6,568 nt of DNA from Gammaproteobacteria bacterium (GCA_023381235.1 JAMCTV010000063.1:1-6568), one strand, 5' to 3'; counted from the stretch's first letter, positions 1 through 5,046 are shown. A program made the numbers and translations. Notes: a model not told the origin generated them from the letters alone.

Positions 1-378
1 GCCGAACTGGAACTGATGCACGTACAGAAAACCGGCGCGCTGATCCGCGCCAGCGTGCTGCTCGGCGCCTATTGCGGCCGCGGCGTGGATCAAGCCCTAC
101 TAGGCAAGCTTGACCACTACGCCAAGCGCATCGGGCTTGCGTTTCAGATCCAGGACGACATCCTGGATGAAACCGGCGACACGCAAACCCTGGGCAAGAC
201 CCAGGGCGCGGATCGCGCGCGCAACAAACCTACCTATCCTGCGCTGCTCGGCCTCAACCAGGCGAGGCAAATCGCCAACGACCTGCGCGACGCAGCCTTG
301 GACAGCCTGGCGGGTCTGGACGGCCGCGCCGACGCGTTGCGCCAGCTCGCGCAATATATCGTGGCCAGGACAAGCTAG
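1..378 (+). CDS. ispA: Farnesyl diphosphate synthase, C-terminal part (5' end outside window)
   Basis: This is a class I (E)-prenyl diphosphate synthase that condenses isopentenyl diphosphate with DMAPP and GPP to make farnesyl diphosphate in the cytoplasm. Only the last 125 codons are present; the frame is open from base 1, so the first Met in view is internal. Visible hallmarks are the KTGALIRAS helix and the second aspartate-rich motif QIQDDILDETGD, where the DD..D residues bind the diphosphate through Mg2+. They are followed by the TLGKTQGAD and PTYPALLGL blocks typical of bacterial IspA. The C-terminus has the expected position and ends on TAG at 376-378. That TAG is also the first three bases of a multi-hairpin repeat, so the gene abuts the element with no spacer. 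It lies upstream of dxs on the same strand, consistent with an isoprenoid gene pair. I am confident of the family; the product chain length is inferred from similarity to IspA. Confidence 0.95.
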   Translation, partial: AELELMHVQKTGALIRASVLLGAYCGRGVDQALLGKLDHYAKRIGLAFQIQDDILDETGDTQTLGKTQGADRARNKPTYPALLGLNQARQIANDLRDAALDSLAGLDGRADALRQLAQYIVARTS

Positions 379-550
379 CAGGCTGTTGAGAAACAGCCTG
401 CGTGCGGTGCAGGGAAGAGCGAAGCGAAGGGTTCCACCGCCATTTTTCAAGCACGCTTTATGTGCTTGAGAAATGAAGCAAAGCGAAAATGACACTTTTC
501 GCTTTGCGAGTTGAAAAAGCCCATGGAAGGGCTTTTTCAACAAACTGCTA
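376..550 (+). repeat. Multi-hairpin MITE-like repeat, copy 1 (ispA-dxs gap)
   Basis: The 175-bp element has imperfect terminal inverted repeats: TAGCAGGCTGTTGAGAAA at 376-393 and TTTTTCAACAAACTGCTA at 533-550. Inside are five hairpins in order: a) 379-387/392-400, 9 bp; b) 404-409/435-440, 6 bp; c) 441-454/462-475, 14 bp with one G-T wobble; d) 478-489/496-507, 12 bp perfect; e) 510-522/529-541, 13 bp perfect. CTAG sits at both junctions (375-378 and 548-551), consistent with a TA target duplication inside CTAG. It has the same order and orientation as 3039-3196, with paired base differences in stems. There is no coding potential for a transposase, so it would be non-autonomous if mobile. Its name and origin are unknown to me. 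Confidence 0.85.
510..541. terminator. Bidirectional intrinsic-terminator-like hairpin (stem e of repeat copy 1)
   Basis: A perfect 13-bp stem (510-522 with 529-541) has a 6-nt loop. Its GC core, GCCC/GGGC, is followed on + by TTTTT at 533-537 and preceded by AAAAA at 514-518, so the same structure would read as a terminator on either strand. It would separate ispA from dxs transcription. Termination itself is inferred, since the U run also pairs in the stem. Confidence 0.5.
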
Positions 551-624
551 GGATACCCCGGCATTTGGTAATGTGTTAAAGTGACATTTTGCAGTCAGCC
601 TCACCATTCGCTCAACGCCGCCTC

Positions 625-2505
625 ATGTATCCTCTACTCGAAACAGTGCGCACGCCGGACGACTTACGCCGGTTGGACGAGACGCAACTCGCCCAGCTTG
701 CCGCCGAGCTGCGCGCGTTTTTGATCGAATCCGTCGGCCGCACCGGCGGCCATCTGGCGGCGGGGCTGGGCACGGTGGAGCTGACCATCGCGCTGCATTA
801 TGTGTTTGATACGCCACACGACCGCCTGGTGTGGGACACCGGCCATCAAAGCTACCCGCACAAAATCCTCACCGGCCGGCGCGAGCAGATGAAAAGCCTG
901 CGCAAAAAAAACGGCCTGGCCGGATTTCCCAAGCGTGATGAAAGCCCGTATGACGCCTTTGGCGTGGGCCACGCGGGCACGGCGGTATCCGCCGCGCTGG
1001 GCATGGCGCTGGCGCAGTCACTGGGCAGCGGCAGCGGGGATGCGCGCAAGGTGATTGCGGTGCTGGGCGATGGCGCGCTCACCGCTGGTCTGTCGTTCGA
1101 GGCGCTGAATCATGCGGGCGATCTTAACGCCAATCTGCTGGTGATTTTGAACGACAACGACATGTCCATATCGCCCAACGTGGGCGGCATGTCGAATTAT
1201 CTGGCGCGCGTTCTTTCCGGCAAGATTTACTCCACCGTGCGCGAGCGCGGCAAGCGCATGCTCGCCGCCGTGCCGCCGGTGCAGGACTGGGCGCGCCGCG
1301 CCGAGGAGCACATGAAGGGCATGGTGATGCCCGGCACGCTGTTCGAGGAAATCGGTTTTAACTATATCGGGCCGATAGACGGACATGATCTTCCCACGCT
1401 GCTCACCACGCTGCGCAACATGCGCGCGCTTGGAGGTCCGCAGTTTTTGCACGTGGTGACGCAAAAGGGCAAGGGCTATCAGCCCGCCGAGAACGATCCG
1501 TGCGCCTATCACGGCGTGACCGCGTTCGACATCGAAAGCGGCGAGCCGCTGTCCAAGCCCGGCGCCAAACCGGGCTACACGCAGGTGTTCGGCGACTGGC
1601 TGTGCGACATGGCGGCGCATGATCCGCGCCTCGTCGCTATCACCCCGGCGATGCGCGAAGGGTCGGGGCTGGTCAAATTTTCCGAAATGTATCCTGAACG
1701 TTACTTTGACGTCGGCATCGCCGAACAACATGCCGTGACGCTGGCCGCGGGCCTGGCGTGCGAAGGCTGTAAGCCGGTAGTGGCGATCTACTCCAGTTTT
1801 TTACAACGCGCCTACGATCAGGCGATCCACGACGTGGCGTTGCAAAACCTGCCGGTGCTGTTCGCCATAGACCGCGCCGGCCTGGTCGGCCCCGACGGCC
1901 CGACGCACGCAGGAGCATTCGATTTGAGCTTTCTGCGCTGCGTGCCGAACCTGGTCATCATGACGCCAAGCGATGAAAACGAATGCCGCGCCATGCTCTG
2001 CACCGGCTTTATGCACGACGGCCCGGCGGCGGTACGTTATCCGCGCGGTGGTGGACCGGGTATTGCGGTCAAATCCGTATTGGCCGCCTTGCCCATCGGC
2101 AAGGCGGAGGCGCAGCGCAAGGGGAAGAAAATCGCGCTGCTCGCCTTCGGCGCCCTGCTGCAACCCGCGCTCGCGGCGGCGGAAGAACTCAACGCCACGG
2201 TCATCAACATGCGCTTCGTCAAGCCGCTGGATGTCAACCTGGTGCTGCAAACCGCGGCCACGCATGAATTGCTGGTGACGCTGGAAGACAACGCGGTGAT
2301 GGGCGGCGCGGGGAGCGCGGTGAACGAATGCCTGGCGGAAGCGGGAGTGCAGATTGCACTGATAAATCTTGGCCTGCCCGACCGCTTCGTCGAACACGGC
2401 GCGCGCGAAGAACTGCTGGCGGAGTGCGGCCTGGATACCGCAGGCATACTAAACGCGGTGCGCGCGCATTTTGAAACCGCGCGCGCCGCAGGCGCCTCTG
2501 ATTAA
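625..2505 (+). CDS. dxs: 1-deoxy-D-xylulose-5-phosphate synthase
   Basis: This cytoplasmic TPP-dependent transketolase-like enzyme joins pyruvate and glyceraldehyde 3-phosphate to DXP, the entry step of the MEP pathway. The protein is 626 aa from ATG 625, close to the 620 aa of E. coli Dxs. The opening MYPLLETVRTPDDLRRL matches the usual N-terminus. In order are the GGHLAAGLGTVELT block with TPP-contacting His43, GHQSYPHK at about 73-80, the thiamine motif GDG at 148-150 with NDNDMS near 176-181, the catalytic Glu367 in AEQHAVTLAAG, FLQRAYDQ with Arg395, and GPTHAGAFD with His428. An in-frame TTG at 589 would add 12 residues; I prefer ATG because homologues begin at this point, although neither start has a clear Shine-Dalgarno. 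The TAA stop lies at the centre of an 18-bp-arm inverted repeat, so the last residues (about RAAGASD) are encoded by one arm. Confidence 0.97.
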   Translation: MYPLLETVRTPDDLRRLDETQLAQLAAELRAFLIESVGRTGGHLAAGLGTVELTIALHYVFDTPHDRLVWDTGHQSYPHKILTGRREQMKSLRKKNGLAGFPKRDESPYDAFGVGHAGTAVSAALGMALAQSLGSGSGDARKVIAVLGDGALTAGLSFEALNHAGDLNANLLVILNDNDMSISPNVGGMSNYLARVLSGKIYSTVRERGKRMLAAVPPVQDWARRAEEHMKGMVMPGTLFEEIGFNYIGPIDGHDLPTLLTTLRNMRALGGPQFLHVVTQKGKGYQPAENDPCAYHGVTAFDIESGEPLSKPGAKPGYTQVFGDWLCDMAAHDPRLVAITPAMREGSGLVKFSEMYPERYFDVGIAEQHAVTLAAGLACEGCKPVVAIYSSFLQRAYDQAIHDVALQNLPVLFAIDRAGLVGPDGPTHAGAFDLSFLRCVPNLVIMTPSDENECRAMLCTGFMHDGPAAVRYPRGGGPGIAVKSVLAALPIGKAEAQRKGKKIALLAFGALLQPALAAAEELNATVINMRFVKPLDVNLVLQTAATHELLVTLEDNAVMGGAGSAVNECLAEAGVQIALINLGLPDRFVEHGAREELLAECGLDTAGILNAVRAHFETARAAGASD

Positions 2506-2637
2506 ATCAGAGGCGCCTGCGGTGCAGGGACGCACCGCCATTTTACAATCACGCATGTGGTTGTAAAATGAAGAAAAGCAAAAACCACGTTTTTGCTTTT
2601 CGTGCTCTGAGAAGTCCGGGACGGACTTATTCAGAGC
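2486..2637 (+). repeat. Multi-hairpin repeat, copy 3: diverged outer arms (dxs-queD gap)
   Basis: This element has the same hairpin order as the copies at 376-550 and 3039-3196. Stem a pairs 2486-2503 with 2505-2522, an 18-bp perfect inverted repeat centred on A2504 inside the dxs stop codon. Stem b pairs 2521-2525 with 2532-2536. Stem c pairs 2539-2552 with 2557-2570, 14 bp with one wobble. Stem d pairs 2573-2585 with 2589-2601, 13 bp perfect. Stem e pairs 2604-2618 with 2622-2637, with a small internal loop. The b-c-d core is recognisably related to copy 1 (shared GGTGCAGGGA and ACCGCCATTTT). Stems a and e use CTCTGA/TCAGAG instead of GTTGAAAAA/TTTTTCAAC, so the TAGCAG termini are absent. 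Exact boundaries are uncertain. Confidence 0.7.
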
Positions 2638-2660
2638 TTACTTACAGGTACAATAGCGAG

Positions 2661-3041
2661 ATGCCGGCACGCTACACGTTAAAAATCATCGAGGACTTTG
2701 CCTCGGCGCACACCCTGCGCGATTATCCCGGCGACTGCAACCGCATGCACGGCCACAATTGGAAGATCGAGGTCGAAGTGGCGGCGGAGCGGTTGGATGC
2801 GGTGGGCATGGGCGTGGACTTCAAAGTCATCAAACATGCCGCGCGCGCGCTCGCCAAGCAGCTCGACCACCGCTACTTGAACGACATCGAGCCGTTCGAC
2901 AAGGTGAACCCCACTGCGGAAAACATCGCCGCGTTTTTTTATCAGGGCCTGTCCAAGGCGCTCAACAACGAGCGGGTACGCGTGAGCAGCGTGACCTTGT
3001 GGGAAACCGAGCGCGCGAGCGCACGCTACAGCGAAGATTAG
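2661..3041 (+). CDS. queD: 6-carboxy-5,6,7,8-tetrahydropterin synthase / PTPS-family protein
   Basis: The PTPS-fold (T-fold) enzyme converts 7,8-dihydroneopterin triphosphate to 6-carboxytetrahydropterin, an early step toward preQ0 and queuosine in tRNA. The protein is 126 aa, normal for QueD. Zinc ligands are visible as His17 (FASAH) and His30/His32 in the CNRMHGH block. Cys26 in CxxxHGH is the catalytic cysteine position typical of QueD. LDHRYLND at 68-75 carries the catalytic Asp69-His70 pair. PTAENIA (84-90) and LWETERASARY (113-123) are family blocks, with a substrate-binding Glu in the latter. ATG 2661 gives the family's N-terminus. An in-frame ATG at 2568 would translate hairpin sequence and is rejected. 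There is no strong Shine-Dalgarno. The TAG stop (3039-3041) is also the first three bases of repeat copy 2, and the gene is bracketed by two related repeats. A generic PTPS function cannot be excluded. Confidence 0.93.
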   Translation: MPARYTLKIIEDFASAHTLRDYPGDCNRMHGHNWKIEVEVAAERLDAVGMGVDFKVIKHAARALAKQLDHRYLNDIEPFDKVNPTAENIAAFFYQGLSKALNNERVRVSSVTLWETERASARYSED

Positions 3042-3196
3042 CAGGCTGTTGAAAAACAGCCTGCATGCGGCCCACGGAGGGGCCGCCATTTTTCAAACAC
3101 GCGGCATGTGTTTGAAAAATGAAGCAAAGCAAAAATCACATTTTTTGCTTTGCGAGTTGAAAAAGGCCATGGATGGCCTTTTTCAACAAACTGCTA
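3039..3196 (+). repeat. Multi-hairpin MITE-like repeat, copy 2 (between convergent queD and protease)
   Basis: The 158-bp element has terminal inverted repeats TAGCAGGCTGTTGAAAAA (3039-3056) and TTTTTCAACAAACTGCTA (3179-3196), which differ at 2 of 18 positions. Hairpins are: a) 3042-3050/3055-3063; b) 3067-3073/3080-3086; c) 3087-3100/3108-3121, 14 bp perfect; d) 3124-3135/3142-3153, 12 bp perfect; e) 3156-3168/3175-3187, 13 bp perfect. The left end supplies the TAG stop of queD, and the right end, read on the minus strand, supplies the TAG stop of the protease. The last 18 bases are identical to those of copy 1. The junctions are TTAG (3038-3041) and CTAG (3194-3197), so a TA duplication is again possible. 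Confidence 0.87.
3156..3187. terminator. Bidirectional intrinsic-terminator-like hairpin (stem e of repeat copy 2)
   Basis: A perfect 13-bp stem has its core GGCC/GGCC flanked by AAAAA (3160-3164) and TTTTT (3179-3183), symmetric enough to act on both strands. Its place between the convergent stops of queD and the aspartic protease suits a shared terminator. Termination activity is inferred. Confidence 0.55.
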
Positions 3197-3832
3197 GTGC
3201 GCCTGCTTTAACACCAGCGTCTGGCCGGTGTTCTGTATTTCCAGGCGTCCCAGAAACGACATACCGAGCAGCACCTCGGTCGGGAAGCCGCCTTCCACCA
3301 CCACGCCTTCCACGTCGCGCAGTTCGATGTCGCCGACTTTTACCTTGTCCAGCCTGACCTGATAGGCCGGGGCGTTGCCGGAGGCGGTGGACACCGTAAG
3401 CGGCTGGCCGCTGACGCGATAGTCTATCCCCAGGCGTTTCGCCTCCGCCGCGTTCATGGCGACATTGGTGGCGCCGGTATCCACCAGAAAGCGCACCGGA
3501 AAGGAGTTGATGTTGCCGTCCGCCATGTACATGCCGTGCGGATTGCGCGCGATCTGCACGCTGTTCTCCTTGCGCTTGGCGTAATTCGTGCCCACTTGAT
3601 TGCTGAGGCGGTACAAGGCGGGTTTGCCGTTCACCTCCAGCACCGCCTCTTTGCTGGTAGCCGAGATCAGCCGCACCCCTTCCGGACTGGTTTGTCCGAC
3701 GCCAAGCGCCTGCTGTCTGCCGTCTATCAACAGCACCACGCGATCCTTGAACAGACCCACCACGGTCACGTTTTTCACCGCCCAGGCAGGCAGGCTTAAA
3801 AATAAACTGCACGCAATCAGCAACCCTCTCAT
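3194..3832 (-). CDS. Secreted retropepsin-like (clan AA) aspartic protease
   Basis: This is a probable periplasmic, single-lobe aspartic protease, expected to work as a homodimer like retropepsins. From ATG at 3832 (212 aa) the N-terminus MRGLLIACSLFLSLPAWA is a clear Sec signal peptide with an AxA-type cleavage site. Next comes a beta-rich stretch (about residues 20-75), then the protease domain with the catalytic motif VDTGAT (Asp118) and the partner motif LLGMSFLGRLEI near the C-terminus. This is the layout of the small bacterial clan AA family. An upstream in-frame ATG at 3844 adds only MVLH. I prefer 3832 because the signal peptide starts there and GGTG sits at a suitable distance upstream. 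The TAG stop is formed by the end of repeat copy 2. The gene is convergent with queD and divergent from the amidotransferase. The physiological substrate is unknown. Confidence 0.85.
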   Translation of the reverse strand: MRGLLIACSLFLSLPAWAVKNVTVVGLFKDRVVLLIDGRQQALGVGQTSPEGVRLISATSKEAVLEVNGKPALYRLSNQVGTNYAKRKENSVQIARNPHGMYMADGNINSFPVRFLVDTGATNVAMNAAEAKRLGIDYRVSGQPLTVSTASGNAPAYQVRLDKVKVGDIELRDVEGVVVEGGFPTEVLLGMSFLGRLEIQNTGQTLVLKQAH

Positions 3833-3847
3833 ATGCAGCACCATTTG

Positions 3848-3857
3848 CTTATATAAT
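3848..3857. promoter_or_regulatory. Overlapping divergent -10-like boxes
   Basis: On the + strand a perfect TATAAT lies at 3852-3857, about 16 bases before the amidotransferase ATG, implying a very short leader. On the minus strand TATAAG (5 of 6 to consensus) reads 3853 down to 3848, upstream of the protease ATG at 3832. The two boxes share 3852-3853. No good -35 match was found for either, so this is a candidate from sequence only. Confidence 0.4.
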
Positions 3858-3873
3858 TTGTTCCATAAATGCC

Positions 3874-4623
3874 ATGAAGCCCATCACCATCTTCCGCCAC
3901 GCACCGCACGAAGGGCCGGGATACTTCGCCGAGTTCCTGGAACAGCGGCGCATACCCTATAAAATCATCCGCATAGATCAAGGCGACCCGGTCCCGGAGC
4001 GACTCGACGCCACCTCCGCCCTCGTGTTCATGGGCGGCCCGATGAGCGTTAATGATACGCTGCCCTGGATTGAGAAGGAACTGGCGCTCATTCGCCTGGC
4101 CGTTGCAAACACCATGCCGGTGCTGGGACACTGCCTGGGCGGTCAACTCATCAGCAAGGCCCTGGGCGCACGGGTGACCAAAAATCCGGTCAAGGAAATT
4201 GGCTGGGGTCCGGTGCGGCGCATTGAAAATGCGGCGGCGCGCGACTGGCTGGGCGACCTGCCCGCGGAGATCGAGGTGTTTCACTGGCACGGCGAGACGT
4301 TTTCCCTGCCGTCGGGGGCCACGCTGATTTTGTCGAGCGCATATTGCCCCAATCAGGCCTTTGTACTCGGCAATATACTGGCGTTGCAATGCCATGTCGA
4401 GATGACCGCCGCCATGGTGCAAACCTGGTGCGAGGAGGAGACGGAAACAGTGCGCCATCCTGCGCCCAGTGTGCAGAGCGCGAGCGAGATGTTGCGCAAC
4501 CTGCGCGCCAGGGCGGACGCCTTGCAAGGCGTTGCGCGCGTTTTATATTCGCGCTGGCTGACGCCGCTCTTGCAGCCCCACACTGACGCAAAATATGCTG
4601 GACAGAAACTGGAAAAGAGGTAA
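3874..4623 (+). CDS. Class I glutamine amidotransferase (GMP synthase amidotransferase-like), stand-alone
   Basis: This 249-aa cytoplasmic protein has the class I (triad) glutaminase domain that releases ammonia from glutamine. The oxyanion strand reads FMGGPMSVND (52-61). The nucleophile elbow GHCLGGQ carries Cys87, and LQCHVEMT carries His174 and Glu176, completing the triad. The FHWHGETFSLP block (136-146) is typical of stand-alone GMP-synthase-like amidotransferases. There is no ATP-pyrophosphatase or other synthase domain, so the ammonia acceptor is not known, and this is not guaA. The C-terminal 60 residues are charged and of no recognisable fold. ATG 3874 gives the usual start of the first beta strand (KPITIFRHAP). 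No Shine-Dalgarno is visible, and the TATAAT 16 bases upstream suggests a nearly leaderless message. A role such as gamma-glutamyl transfer or hydrolysis is also possible. Confidence 0.85.
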   Translation: MKPITIFRHAPHEGPGYFAEFLEQRRIPYKIIRIDQGDPVPERLDATSALVFMGGPMSVNDTLPWIEKELALIRLAVANTMPVLGHCLGGQLISKALGARVTKNPVKEIGWGPVRRIENAAARDWLGDLPAEIEVFHWHGETFSLPSGATLILSSAYCPNQAFVLGNILALQCHVEMTAAMVQTWCEEETETVRHPAPSVQSASEMLRNLRARADALQGVARVLYSRWLTPLLQPHTDAKYAGQKLEKR

Positions 4624-4678
4624 ACTCAGGCTATGCGTAATCAGCGGCCAAGCCTTTAGCGGACGCAGATTAATGCGA

Positions 4679-4727
4679 CAGTCATGCTTGCCGGGCGTTT
4701 ATAAACGCCAAGCAAGCAGCCTGACTG
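4679..4727 (+). promoter_or_regulatory. Three-segment hairpin in the cold-shock gene leader
   Basis: The nested stem has CAGTCA 4679-4684 pairing with TGACTG 4722-4727, GCTTGC 4686-4691 with GCAAGC 4712-4717, and GGCGTTTA 4694-4701 with TAAACGCC 4702-4709. The innermost 16 bases are a perfect palindrome. It lies 50 to 100 nt before the csp start codon. It could be an RNA leader structure. Alternatively, because TATAAA (4700-4705) is inside the palindrome, it could be a DNA operator over a promoter. No T run follows, so it does not look like an intrinsic terminator for the gene upstream. Confidence 0.6.
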
Positions 4728-4766
4728 GAACAATACCCCAGCAATGGGAATCATCACATCTATAAC

Positions 4767-4770
4767 GAGG
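4767..4770 (+). promoter_or_regulatory. Ribosome binding site of the cold-shock gene
   Basis: GAGG ends 8 bases before ATG 4779 and is one of the few convincing Shine-Dalgarno sites in the window. The bases between it and the start (from 4773) belong to a segment complementary to the upstream leader. Confidence 0.65.
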
Positions 4771-4778
4771 TTGCAAGC

Positions 4779-4979
4779 ATGATTGGTACGGTAAAGTGGT
4801 TCAACGAAAGCAAAGGTTTTGGTTTTATTACACCCAGCGATGGCAGCCCCGACGTATTTGTACATTATTCGGCCATCGCGGCGAGCGGTTTCAAAACCCT
4901 CAACGAGGGGCAGAAGGTGGAATTTGAAACCACCAAAGGGCCCAAAGGCTTGCAAGCGGCGAACGTCAGGCCCGCCTGA
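4779..4979 (+). CDS. Cold-shock-domain protein (CspA family)
   Basis: This 66-aa single-domain OB-fold protein binds single-stranded RNA or DNA and is expected to act as an RNA chaperone in the cytoplasm. The first residues MIGTVKWFNESKGFGFITP are diagnostic. RNP1 is KGFGFI (12-17) and RNP2 is VFVHY (26-30), with the aromatic surface residues Trp7, Phe8, Phe14, Phe16, Phe27 and His29 present. The domain ends with the usual GPKGLQAANVRPA tail. The length is standard for bacterial Csp proteins. The start is supported by GAGG 8 bases upstream and by the family N-terminus. A 155-nt gap upstream holds a strong hairpin and an alternative pairing that reaches the start codon, suggesting post-transcriptional control as known for other csp genes. 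Its own stop codon is inside a GC-rich hairpin. Cold induction is not shown by the sequence, since many Csp paralogues are constitutive. Confidence 0.95.
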   Translation: MIGTVKWFNESKGFGFITPSDGSPDVFVHYSAIAASGFKTLNEGQKVEFETTKGPKGLQAANVRPA

Positions 4980-5000
4980 CGACGCCCCGCCCGTAGCGGG
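4964..5000 (+). other. Tandem GC-rich hairpins at the csp stop codon
   Basis: CGTCAGGC 4964-4971 pairs with GCCTGACG 4974-4981, an 8-bp arm that includes the TGA stop (4977-4979). Immediately after, CCCGC 4986-4990 pairs with GCGGG 4996-5000. No T run follows, so this is not a standard intrinsic terminator. It may protect the 3' end or assist Rho-dependent termination. Confidence 0.4.
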
Positions 5001-5046
5001 TCACCTGCGGCCCTTTCCGGCGCAAGCGAAGGAAGCGCGCGCAAAA

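Noticed and set aside
376..550. CRISPR-like or REP/BIME array
   Set aside because: The internal hairpins are different from one another and there are no regular spacers; the structure is a single composite element with terminal inverted repeats.
100..564. Minus-strand open frame across ispA and repeat copy 1
   Set aside because: Composition-driven antisense frame that includes the hairpin repeat; no domain and no start signal.
589..624. TTG start adding 12 residues to Dxs
   Set aside because: A rare start codon with no clear ribosome site, while ATG 625 gives the usual MYPLLE-type N-terminus. Not fully excluded, since some Dxs proteins have a longer N-terminus.
1018..1731. Long minus-strand open frame of 237 codons inside dxs
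   Set aside because: An antisense shadow of a GC-rich gene; the translation is rich in His, Arg and Ala with no recognisable domain. The 1801-2397 minus frame is the same case.
2568..2660. Upstream in-frame extension of queD beginning at ATG 2568
   Set aside because: It would translate hairpins d and e of the repeat into residues absent from the QueD family; ATG 2661 gives the normal length and N-terminus.
3049..3357. Plus-strand open frame running from repeat copy 2 into the protease gene
   Set aside because: It is made of hairpin sequence followed by the antisense of a clear protease gene.
3874..4623. guaA (GMP synthase) assignment for the amidotransferase
   Set aside because: Only the glutaminase domain is present; the ATP-pyrophosphatase and dimerisation domains of GuaA are missing.
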